From the NCBI RefSeq assembly GCF_030272615.1, contig NW_026728906.1, positions 372,001 through 436,000 on the forward strand: DNA of 64,000 bases, given 5' to 3'. This DNA comes from Cryptomeria japonica (taxonomy: Eukaryota; Streptophyta; Pinopsida; Cupressales; Cupressaceae). Made by a program: the position numbers and the translations under genes. Shown here one piece after another: positions 52,999 through 64,000 of the stretch. The notes under the pieces are model-generated. The model searched no databases, was not told where the DNA came from, and saw nothing but the letters and a program-made list of their open reading frames with translations. Each line of letters begins with the position of its first letter. Position 1 is the stretch's first letter.

Positions 52999-54202
52999 TG
53001 TTAACAACAGCCAAGAGGGAAGAATGAGAGGGGGGTGAATCAGTCTTCACCGGAATAACAAACTTTACCGCAAAACACAGATTTGATAAACTGCAGTAAT
53101 AAGACAGATAAGAAAATTAATAGCACAACACACAACACTAAGATTTTGATGCGCAAAACCCAGTTAAGCGAAAAACCATGGTGGGAACCTACCCACAGTA
53201 AGATGATACTCTACAATAGTATGTGAAAATATTACAATGAGGAATGCACATGCATTCAGGCACACTGCCTAGAGCTCACTGCTCAAATAATATTTGCTCG
53301 GAAGGCTACAACCCTTAGGGAAGTCTCACTGACTCGCAATAAGATTTGGACTACAATTCGAAAGAAATGAACGGAAAGAATAGCATCTCCAAATAGAATC
53401 TCACCACAAACTCAACATCGAAGGATACATCACATGTTCGCACACAAACCTCTCTCTGATAATGAAGACACAACATCAAACAACCAAATTACATGACTAT
53501 ATCACCTATATATATAATTTATCAACCTTGATAACAAGGTCGGCTAAACCCTCGACCCTCAATTAAAAAATTACATCACACGATACAAACACTGACCACC
53601 AGACCAATATAGTGGTTTACATAGCATAGCATGGTTCTAGGTCAAATTCCCAAACACATAACTCCACCGAAAATCACGCAAAGATCAATCGCAACACGCT
53701 ACACCACCAGAAATGGTGCATAACACACAAATCATCACTGGTTGATAGAAACCACCAAAAACTCACACAACGATAAATACAGATTGCCAAAACAAATAGG
53801 ACATAATTAAAAAAAATACCAGCAAGCACATTAGAATCATCCACAATAGCTGCACCAACACTACTTTTCAAATCTTCATCGGTCAACGTCTGAAAGCTAA
53901 AGAACACAACCAATCAACAACGGCCAGGAAGAAAGATAACTTGCGGAGAACCAAATCATGATTCAACTGAAATTAAGATACACAAGACCTTCCCAAGAAA
54001 TATCCCAAAATCTCAGCACCAGATCTGATCACACCAAAATATACCAGAGGATATACCGAACTCTGCGAAACAGTGATCAACAAAGCATCGCTACAAACCG
54101 GATCAGAAAATCTTCCCAATCTGCAATCACCAGAGAAAATCATAGGAATATGTTGACATCAATGACCACAACATATCCTAGCATGACCAACAATATCCAA
54201 CA
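52999..54202 (-). mobile_element. Solo LTR (unit 5)
   Basis: Same 1204-bp element, with the GGGGGG variant as in units 2 and 3. Confidence 0.8.
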
Positions 54203-57200
54203 ATTTATGCCAAAACAACCACTTTATATCACTAGTTCAAATCAAATATCTATGCCAAAAGATCAGCCTATGCAAATTTTACCACACCAGAAAGTGCCAA
54301 AAAGCCAGCACACAAGGATCGGCTTTTTAATAAAATATCCCAAACCTTTACACATGCAGATTGACCATAGTAAAATAATTGATCGTCTTATTAAAATTGA
54401 AGACAAATCATCTTTTAGCTAATTAAGCGCTTCCACTATCCACACAATAATGTGTTCCTAAAAAATCGCCCTACAGTAGAGCTTCAAATTTGTCAACTTG
54501 GTCTCCATGATCAACAATTTAATAAAAAATATATATAATTTAAAATACACTAATCAACCATGAAATAAAATCTCCTATTTTTATTTTATTATTTATACGA
54601 TGAATTTTATAAACTTCAATTCATCGGGATTTTTAAAATCACAGTAGAAACACCTTCGGATTATCATGTCCTCACAAGAACACAAAAATATTATGGCACA
54701 AATCCACATTCCTTTCAGATGCTCAACCTCAATCAAAACCTCTATAAATCTGCAGTCATAATTAAAATAAATTACAAACATGTGAGTACCAAAAAACTAG
54801 TGGAGCTCAAAAAAAGAAAATGCACAGATTGAGATGAATGATAAGCTCTTAATATCTTTGATCAACTTAGGGGTGATTAAAAATACATATCTAATACAGT
54901 TCCACCTATAATATCAGATGCTATCTAGAATCATGTAATGTTTCATGGATAAGATTAACATAACCAGGCATTATTCTAACAACTAACCATCTAGCAAACT
55001 TACATAGAAGAATATTCTAGTTAGAATATCATACACTAACAACACATAGCTTGAAAAATTGGCGTAGGCTATTTTGGGTTCATGGAGGTGCGAGCAAACG
55101 TTAATCTATAGTAAGTGAAATTGCTCAAACCCACAAAAAGGTCATTTGGAGCTCGTCGATTTTGCACAAGTCACGAGTTTTCTCTTGCACAAGTGTTTAT
55201 CCTTTTGTAGACTACGGTCTTCTTCAGCATGGTTTTCTATGTGGTTTTCTTCTATTTTTTTGTGTGTGCCTGGTTTATTCGTGTGTGTACCTAATGTTCA
55301 GATTGCTTTGGAAAACCAGGTTATTTCCCCTGTTGGTGAACTTTTAACTAGCACATTTTTCAAGGACTAGTGCACCCAACACCCCTATTTTGCTAAAATA
55401 GGCTCAACTGTTGAGAGATGAAAGTGGACCTTGTAATTTGCATGAATCTAATTTGTTTTGTTGTCCCATCACAACAAAATGTTTCGAAAAGGTGTGAACT
55501 TCATATAAACACAACTCCCTTTCCCATTCTAGGAATCAATGTACTCAATATAGAAAACCAAAAAACCTAGTCAATCAAGCATTCAGGGAGCGAAACGATA
55601 AAGAAGTCCCAATTTGATTATTCAATCATTGAAATATATGCTATAGCAATTATGATCAAGTGTATTATGTAATTCGTACCTAAGATAAGGTGTCATCATT
55701 TCACCATTTATCATTTGCTTAGCCTCTTTTCTTGTGGGGGCATGCATCCTATCTCATCATTATCATTGTTGAAGAGAGAACACTAATACGCGGTTTGGAT
55801 AAGGTAATCCCTTATATGAAATAACCATTTCTCCCAATTTTCTCTATCTACAGGTCCAAATCCGATAACAAGAAAGTTAAAGAAAAGTAGACCAGACATT
55901 AGCAGGCATCACAAAACATTGATTGAACGAAAACCCTAAGAACAGGGCACCCAGCAGTCATTGACCCATATTTTTAAGAGGCAAGTGATCAAATATTGTC
56001 GATTTCATTTTCGATCATCTCTCAATTTTCCCTCAACTTTAGACACGGATCTCCAACGTTTCTCTCTAGTACAATTAGCTTCATATTACAGTCCCAATTT
56101 CCTCTCTATGTCTCCATCTCAGATATGTCTTACTCTTTCTATATTTCATCTTGTATCTACTACATTCTATAAAACTTAGTCATTTTACCATTGTTAGACT
56201 AGTTCATCTATAGACACTTCACTGTCTCCATCTCATGCAACAAAAGGAACAGGAACCTAATTTCGTATCCCTTCCTTAAAGACAACAACTAGTCCTATTC
56301 TTATTACTAATTATGTTGTGTCAACTAAGATCTTCTAGCTTACATTGGTCAATCGTAGGATCTTGTTTCCTCCATTTCAAGGTTTACATTGATTTATGAG
56401 ATGGTATGATTATATATGCTACATAAACCAACATTTTTTAAGGTATGATCCCATATTGTATTGGTATAAAATTGGTGGTACTGAAACCAACATTGATATA
56501 GAAAAAAATAGACATTTTTATTTCTAACGTGTTTCCATCTACATCTTTCACTTGTCTTGCAATTGTGTACATTCTCATGTAAATACCAACGATGTTATAC
56601 TCGCGCCCTTTTATGCTTCATACCATAATGTGACTCCTCTAATTCCATAAGACCAGGAGTGCGCAAGGAGTGTAATGCTTCGTGTGGTTCATGTAACTAA
56701 ACTCGGCTTCTATTTGTAGATATGAGCAAAGGTTGTGTTTTTATCACTTAAAATGTGCTTTATATGTTTTCTTAAATGCTCACATATACATACTGGTGGC
56801 ATAAAATGAAAGTAAGCGTGTAGGACTCAATAGAATATAAAATAGTGACTAGTGATTTAGAACTTTCCTTGGTGTAACCCAATAAAAAATATTGAAAAGA
56901 ATGGAGTTGTACCCTCATCTCTAGTATCAATTAAATGCAAGATTCACAAGCCAACTTCTCAATTTGAGTCTTAAATACAAAGTGGACATTACCTAGCACT
57001 TATGTAATTTCGTACAATATTGTATTCTTGTGGAAAGAGCTTGCTTAACAATATGCTCGAGTTCTACGCTCATTGACTAATTCTCTCCAATGACAAAACT
57101 TATGTTTCCATGAGTTGAAATCTAGAATCTCCATTTCCAAGTGTTGCACCATCTTATTACTCGACGTTTTTCTTCATCCAAATCTATTGATTGATATCTT

Positions 57201-58197
57201 CATTATTTTATAGTCTCTCTTTTCAATGTCTTCCCCCAAGCTAAACTATGCAACCAAATAGCGTTCACTTCCTTGTCAACCTCAATCAAAACCTAGAATA
57301 AAAAACATGCACCTAGCTATCAAATATGGAATAAAATACATGCACTTGTCTAAAACAAATTAGCACTTCCCTAAATAAATCATGTAGAAAACTTTCTCCA
57401 ATACCAACCGATCGATAATCAAATCGAATATTCCATTCTAATCTCACCATCGCTGATTTTTGTTCTCTTCACTTATGTGCCGATCCAATGCACTATGCTA
57501 CTGATGTGAACATTCAGAAAGCCAAAATTGGTATCTTCTACATCTACACCTTCCACTTGTCTTGAAATTTTGTATGTGGTCAAATTTTGTGCCTACAATG
57601 TTATACATAATATTTCGCACCCCTTTGTGATTTATAACAATATGTCACCCCTGTAATACCACAAGACTATTTAATAAAGAGTATGTTGATTGAATAAGAT
57701 TTATGTATTTGAAATATGCTTCTTTTTTGTTGTGAGCATGTACTATGTTTTTCATCAACTCAAGACATTATTGTTGCAGTTTCTTAAGAATTTGAGTATC
57801 TGCAGTAGTTGCATAGAATGAAAATGAGCAAGCTTCAAAGACATAGGTTATATAGACATCGAAGGCATGAAAGAAGAGGTCGTGAAGCTTTAGAATGAAC
57901 TGATGTATGAAGCTCTATTTTATTAGATCATTTATAAATGCATGGGAAAAGTAGAAGATTATGATATTTGCAGATCTCACTGATAATGTATGAGTTATAT
58001 CTATTATCTTATTCTTGATGGAAATGCGATTGCCAATTTCTCAATATGACGACACTTTTATCTTCTTCGTATCAATCAACAAATACCTTGAGATATTGGA
58101 AATTATATTCAAAATGCGCTTACAACTTACCTTAAAATGTGTTACAGCAAAGTGAAATTTTAATGTTGTCATCAAAGGGACAAAACGACATCAATAT

Positions 58198-58417
58198 TTA
58201 ATTTTCAATCTTTGGAATATGATGAGGACATACTGATGTCCAAAACAGATGCTATGAATGGCACAAGAGGACGCCAATAACCCTAAAATGATAGTTTTAT
58301 TCAACGGTTAATTTTCAATCTTTGGAATATGATGAGGACATGCTGATGTCCAAAACAGATGCTATGAATGGCACAAGAGGACGCCAATAACCCTAAAATG
58401 ATAGTTTTATTCAACGG
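58198..58417 (-). repeat. Two 110-bp direct repeats in the GLP 3' region (unit 5)
   Basis: Same structure, with T near 58204 as in units 2 and 3. Confidence 0.9.
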
Positions 58418-58474
58418 TGAGAAAAAAGAATTGGGAAAGACGGTCTTCATTGGGAGACCTCTTGTTTGTTTTGT

Positions 58475-59235
58475 TTAGTATGCGAATTTCTTTTGAATGT
58501 AATTCACCAGTTCCTGGGTGATGCGGAAGGCCTTGCTCAAAACGGAATCGGGGAGAGGGGGATTCGCCGCAAACAGAGAATTGGCGATTGTCTGAACTCC
58601 GGGAAACTGGCTGCTCAATCCAGCTATGGCCACTGCATTTTCATGCCCCACATTCTGCTGGAAATGAACAAGTGCCTTTGGAAACACAAACACATCTCCC
58701 TTCTCCAAAGTTTTGCTGAAAAATTTGTTGCTGGTGTCAATGAAACCCACAAGAAGCTGGCCTTCCAGTAAAACAAGAACTTCGGTGGCTCTTGGGTGTG
58801 TGTGAGGAGGATTTATTCCACCCACTGCGTAGTCGATGCGGACCAACGATATTCCAAACGTATTGAGGCCTGGTATCTGTTTAACGTTCGCCATCGTTAC
58901 GTTGGAGCCCACATCATTGTCGGTGTTCCCTGCCTGCCCAAGTCCCCGGAAGAAGAAATCGTTTGCTGAAACTTGCATTGGGTCTTTGCAAACGAACCCG
59001 TTCACCAAAACTGTTTAAAACAAGATCAAATCAATCTGTCTGTTAGTAACTCGACTCGTCTAATAAGCAAATCATTATCATTGTTTATGTATAAATATTC
59101 TCACTCACCGTTGCTTTCCTCATCTGCAACGCAGAAATCTTGCAAGGGATCCGGATCCCCTGCCATGACCCTGTCGCTGTAACAGCATATCAACAGAAAA
59201 AGTCCCAACGTGAAGTAAATCATCCGGTTAGCCAT
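58475..59235 (-). CDS. Germin-like protein, copy 5 (two exons)
   Basis: Exon 1 is 59235-59109, the intron 59108-59011 and exon 2 59010-58475. Ala117 form, the same protein as copy 1, with which it is not adjacent. Intact frame, splice sites and ligands. The TATA box is at 59298-59307. Confidence 0.95.
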
Positions 59236-59297
59236 TGTAATAGAAACGCAGACACAAGAGATCAGGATATGAATGTCTATTACAAACCCATTACACG

Positions 59298-59307
59298 CTT
59301 TATATAG
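59298..59307 (-). promoter_or_regulatory. TATA box of GLP copy 5
   Basis: Same CTATATAAAG element, 62 nt before the ATG at 59235. Confidence 0.7.
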
Positions 59308-62012
59308 CCCAAACCATAACTCTCCGCAAAGACTAATTCATCTTGACTCCGTATATTTCACGGATCCTTCCAGAGTTGTTGCTCTTTTCCTTACGTCACA
59401 CTAAGTCTTACTGCATGTGGTTGTCTCGCCTGCTACCGCAGATGTATTCTCACCATCCTTTCATTAACGTTGAAATTTTCTATCTTCTCCCTGCCCTGCT
59501 GCGTATGCCTATCTCAAGATCAACTTACCTCCTGCCTTACACGTATTCTCGCCATCGCCATCATTTTAGTAATGTGGAATTGTTTAGACTTAATTGGAAC
59601 GGTGGGCTTCTTCAAAGGAAACAATATATAAATCTTTCTCCACCGTGGGAGAATCGGTATGAGAGGAAAGTTTCTTTCTTGGAGTTGGATATTGGCCTAA
59701 AGACTGTCCATGCTTTGTACCCTTTTTCAATGAGATTTTTATCTCTCGTCATTTAAATTAATTTATGTTACTCAATGTTTATTTCTCAGATTGTCTATGT
59801 TCTAGGACAGAAAAACATTGCTCAAAATAACTTATGTTCATTTACTTTACATTGAATGCGTTGATTAGAATATCTATTTCACATCCATCTACAATTTTGA
59901 AGTCAAGTAGGTGTATTACTTTTCTTTAGCAGTTTTGGAGACCTAAATTATAGGTTTAAGACAACATATGCAAACATAAGAACCAATTTATGGAGGATAA
60001 ATGTATAAGAAGATAGATTTTGGAGAGGTATTCTACAAGAAAAAAAACTTTTTGGTGGTGTTGAGAATCCCATCTTGGAAGAGACCATGTTGTCCAAGGG
60101 ATCTAGTATTTAGAATTATTTAAGATCGTTTTATTTTTCCAAACCCTAGAGGGTAGATGGGTAGCGGAAATAGAATCCGGTTTTGACATTACAATTCACT
60201 AGAATCCATCACCTCTATAAGATATAACCTTATTAAGACGTTGATGTCTGATTTTCAGAATGTCATGGGTGAGTAGTTTGAATGCATCTTGAACTACCTT
60301 GGGTCAAGGTACAACAGTGACTAAAAATCGTACCGCTTCCAATACTCATAACTATAATGAATGTAAACCGCGATATTTTAGAGAAAAGAGCCTTCATTCT
60401 CAAACTGTTGATGGGTGCGAAAACATTGCTCACGTTGCGTTGAGTGCGTTGCTTAGATTGTCTCTTTCACATCCATCTACAGTTGAACTCGGCCAAAATT
60501 TAATCTTTAGGTGAGTGTGTTGTTGTAAATGAAGTGCATTGTTGTAAATGAAGTAGGTGTCTTTTCTAGCAGTTTTGGAGATCAAAATTTTACCTTTAGG
60601 TGAGTGAATTCTCTTTAATAAAGTAGGTTTACTACTTTTTCTAATGTTTGAGATCTGTCTATTTCCATTTTTCGACACCAAAACTTTTCGTCCAGTTGAC
60701 TGCATTGTCCTCTCGATTCTCCTTTTAACAAAGTACATACAGTTGATTTAGATGATTTATTTTTTATTATTTTTGTGAGATATATGTTTATTTAATATTT
60801 TTTTTAACTTAATGTTTTGATGAATTAGTTGTTTGGGGTAACTAAATAGGAAAATATAATATTAAAGATTATTTTTTTCCTCTTACTTCAATCAAATATA
60901 TGAGAAAAGTATTTCATATTGATTAGACATTTCATTTTATTTATTTTTATTTATATTGATTGAATTTTCTTTTCTTTTATATCAAATAATATGACAATTA
61001 TAAATAGTTTATAAAAAATATTCAATTTGAGAAGTAAAAAATGCGTTAAAAGTGATATATTGGGATGATTCTTGGTTGGGAAACGTTTAGTTCCATGATC
61101 CCTTGTTTACCTATCAAGAATTATCTTTTTACTCTCTTTGGATAAGGGTGGCTAACTAATGAACTTTTTACAATTAAGAAATCAAAGTGATCAACAATCG
61201 AATATAAGGAACAAATAGAGTGAGAGGGGGAATAAAATTCTACACCTGATCGATTCATGATTATAATAAGTGGTTCATATTATAGAAGAGCAAGTCAATA
61301 AAACAGTTTGGTCATATTTTACGCTAGTATAATCTCAGTTTTCTTGATAACTACTCGAGTACATTTTTTTTTAATATCTCTCATAGGTTTTACCTTGTCT
61401 TTCATACCACACTCACAATCTCCAATTCCCCATTGAGTTTCCACAAATGACTAATACGAAAGGTAAATCTACATCCATGTAAGAGCATGGACACCGGGAG
61501 TGATCTAATATTGGATGCAATTAAGTGAGGAATATTTTTTGAATGAATCCCTATACTTTTGGACCCTTTAATGACATGGTTTGCATAAGTAAGAAAATGT
61601 TTATTAATGTAGAGAGCATGGTTTTAGGTACTTTTCTATGTGGAGGTGATACAAATAGGCATGGGTAGCCTATGCGGTTACAGATGATTGTGGTTCTTCC
61701 ATCAACGCTATTCTCTTTTTTATTGAATGATATGGTGTAATAGAAAAGTCAAGAATATACAACTAGCAATTGCACCTTGGTGTGCAATATGTACGCCGAA
61801 TAGATGTGGAATGATTATTAAAAAAAATTGATCTATTTTTTCATATATTTGTGCAACACGTGAGATAAATTAGCAAACCATTTAGTAAATGATATTATTT
61901 ATTCAACAAAGGTCTCAACATTTGAAAAAATTATAGATCCAAATCAACTATGCATCTACTTAAACGGACAAATGCAATCAAACAAAACCCTTAAACCGGG
62001 AATATAATCGAG

Positions 62013-62713
62013 TTCCATTACCAATATTCTTATGTTTTGTTTGAAATAGGGAGAGAAGGAGAGAGGGAGATATAGGGATATAAAGAGAGAGATAGAGGAG
62101 GAAGAGTGAGGGAAAGATAAAGGAGTGAGGAGATAGAGTTAGGCGATAAATATAGAGAGGAAGATAGAGATCGAGATTGATATAGATATGGAGAAGAATA
62201 GGGATATGGATATGAGAGGAAGAGATAAAGAGAGAGGAGAGAGAAATAGATAGAGATAGAAGAGATAAATATATAGAGAGGGGGAGAGAGAATGAGCGAG
62301 GGATAACTTTGAATCAATTGTGCATTCATTAATACAAACCAAACATAAGTGAAAGAAAACCTTTCAATCAAAAGATAATTGAACTCCATTACCAATAGGC
62401 TCATGTTATGTTTGCAATAGTGAGAGGGGAGAGATGAATAGATAAAGAGAGCGAGACATGTCTGGAGATAGGGTGACAGAGGAAGAGAGAGCTAGAGATG
62501 GGAATGAAGAGAGGGAGGTGGCAAAGAAATAGATGGTTAAAGAGAGTGAGACGTGCCTAGATAGAGTGAGAGAGGATGAAAAGGACAAATAAAGAGAGAT
62601 ATAGTTGTAGAGGGATAAGGAGAAATTAAGATAAAGATTAGGAGATAGAAACGGATAGAAAAGAAGAGATACAAAGATACAAAAGGGGAGAGAGAGAGGG
62701 AGGGAGGGAGGGA
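62013..62713. repeat. Duplicated purine-rich GA tracts (unit 5)
   Basis: Same structure, carrying the GGGA variant shared with unit 4. Confidence 0.85.
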
Positions 62714-63459
62714 TATTTTTGGGCCAATTTGTAATTCAAACTCGTTAATGAAGATGTTAACATAGGTTGACACCTAGTATGGTGGTTATACCTTTTGTAA
62801 ATCTTTGAACCAATAGTAATAGTATTAACATAGTATTGAATTATTTGTAATTGCCATGTATAACCTCATTTTGTGTGTTTTGTCACGTATGCACTATCCT
62901 TTAGTGCATTATCCACTTATACTTCTCAGTACATAATACATCTGAGGAATTTTGTAGATAGAGTGGCAAGGGAAGAAGTTACATAGAAGTTGTATACTTC
63001 AACACTTCTCTTGTTTGTATTTATTTCTCACATTTGGGAGTCTTAAATTACACACTATAATTATTTTCTCGATATCCATACTTGCCTTGCTTTAGCTTTA
63101 CAAACAACCTTATGACCACACATAATAAGGTCAAGTCATCCTAAAGCCCATACAACCTTGCATCCCTCTAATGACATGTGTGGTTAATAATCACATTCTA
63201 AACTGAATTAACAATAGCTTCGATTTTATGTCCAACGACCATTAAGTTTAATTTAATCTAAATTGTTCTATTGATCTAGATTCTCCTTTAAATAAGAATA
63301 ATATTTAAGAAGTCATAAACATATAATTTAATATTAAATTTTTTAAATACATAATTAATTATTTTAATATTATAAACTTTTAAAAGCAATAAATATTAAT
63401 AGATAAAAATTTCAAAATAAATTAAAACAAATTATTTTTAAAATTCAAAATATAATTTA

Positions 63460-64000
63460 AAAATAATAATATATAGAACTTTTTACATTTTTAAAAATAC
63501 TAAAAAATCGAACTATTTCAACAATGAGGTTTAGACCAACCATGCACTACAATTTGCAATCAACAAATAACAAATGGTATGAGCACTAAGTAATTCATCA
63601 TATATCTTCGCATTTCTCCATCATAATCAGTAAAATTCAATTAACTTTGAGAAGTAACAAGAACCCATGCAAAATGTAGAAAGACAGCACAAACATCCAC
63701 CATATCTTCAACAAAACTTATGTATTAATTTCAACAAGTCTTGGAAACAATCTCTAGCTTCCTCCTCCTACTCTACTTTCTAACAGTTCTGCTCTACTCT
63801 ATTATCCACCTATTAACCTTTAAAAATGAGAAGGCAAACCTTATATAGAAGTCTTGATACAAATGAATGTCCGAGATTGATTTGAATTTAATGGCCGAGA
63901 TTTAACCATGAAACCCTAATTAGGGCTAGTTATAACAACAACCACTTTAACCAATGAGAAAACTACAACACTTTGGGCACATGTCCCTCTTTGAATGTGG
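63460..64000. repeat. Tandem array unit 6 (first 541 bp only, cut by the window edge)
   Basis: Matches the first 541 bp of units 1, 2 and 5, including the A in caacAagtc. It shows that the array continues past the window. Confidence 0.97.
63460..64000 (-). repeat. LTR-like retroelement remnant (unit 6, cut by the window edge)
   Basis: The first 541 bp of the same element; the putative LTR start and purine tract lie beyond the window. Confidence 0.35.

Larger units (their letters stand above)
50768..63459. repeat. Tandem array unit 5 (12,692 bp)
   Basis: Offset +50,767 from unit 1. It carries the Ala117 GLP allele like unit 1, but shares with unit 4 a G replacing A inside the GA-rich tract (near 62,700; counterpart near 50,005). 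That combination makes it a mosaic relative to the other units. Confidence 0.98.

Noticed and set aside
1-64000. Array considered as a CRISPR, rDNA or classical centromeric satellite array
   Set aside because: The unit is 12.7 kb and includes a protein gene, with no short repeat-spacer pattern, no rRNA sequence recognised and no 100-400 bp monomer.

Overview
The window is plant nuclear DNA and lies entirely inside one head-to-tail tandem array. A unit of 12,692 bp (12,691 bp in unit 4) repeats five times, followed by the first 541 bp of a sixth copy: units 1-12692, 12693-25384, 25385-38076, 38077-50767, 50768-63459 and 63460-64000. No flanking single-copy DNA is visible on either side, so the array is longer than the window and its true copy number and ends are unknown. 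A spliced gene with a germin-type apoplastic cupin product, AT-rich intergenic DNA and a Ty1/copia-type solo LTR point to a seed plant. The protein style and repeat content lean towards a gymnosperm, but that is a weak inference.

Each unit holds one gene I can support: a two-exon, minus-strand germin-like protein (GLP) gene. It encodes 220 residues with a signal peptide, the N-terminal Cys pair, both germin boxes and all four metal ligands. The first copy is at 7708-8468, with a 98-nt intron at 8244-8341, a TATA box at 8531-8540 and a tandem 110-bp repeat just past the stop codon that duplicates an AATAAA signal. All five GLP copies look intact. They differ by one residue in germin box 1: Ala117 in copies 1 and 5, Gly117 in copies 2, 3 and 4.

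The rest of each unit (about 11.9 kb) is non-coding as far as I can see. In unit 1 coordinates it holds: an LTR-like remnant on the minus strand (1-788); AT-rich DNA; a 1204-bp minus-strand solo LTR with a perfect 5-bp target-site duplication (2232-3435); spacer with an 8-bp-stem hairpin and an old degenerate duplication; the GLP gene; a promoter-proximal imperfect repeat; a second degenerate duplication (9046-9850); AT-rich DNA; two duplicated purine-rich GA tracts (11280-11945); and a very AT-rich junction into the next unit.

The main observations concern array history. The units are almost identical, so amplification (or homogenisation) is recent and came after the LTR insertion. The few variant sites are shuffled among units so that several pairs show all four combinations, which fits unequal crossing-over or gene conversion. 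The first 5.6 kb of unit 4 carries dozens of single-base indels with sharp edges, which looks like an unpolished assembly segment more than biology. I did not find a CRISPR array, RNA gene, or second protein-coding gene, and I do not claim a previously undescribed system beyond this GLP macro-repeat.
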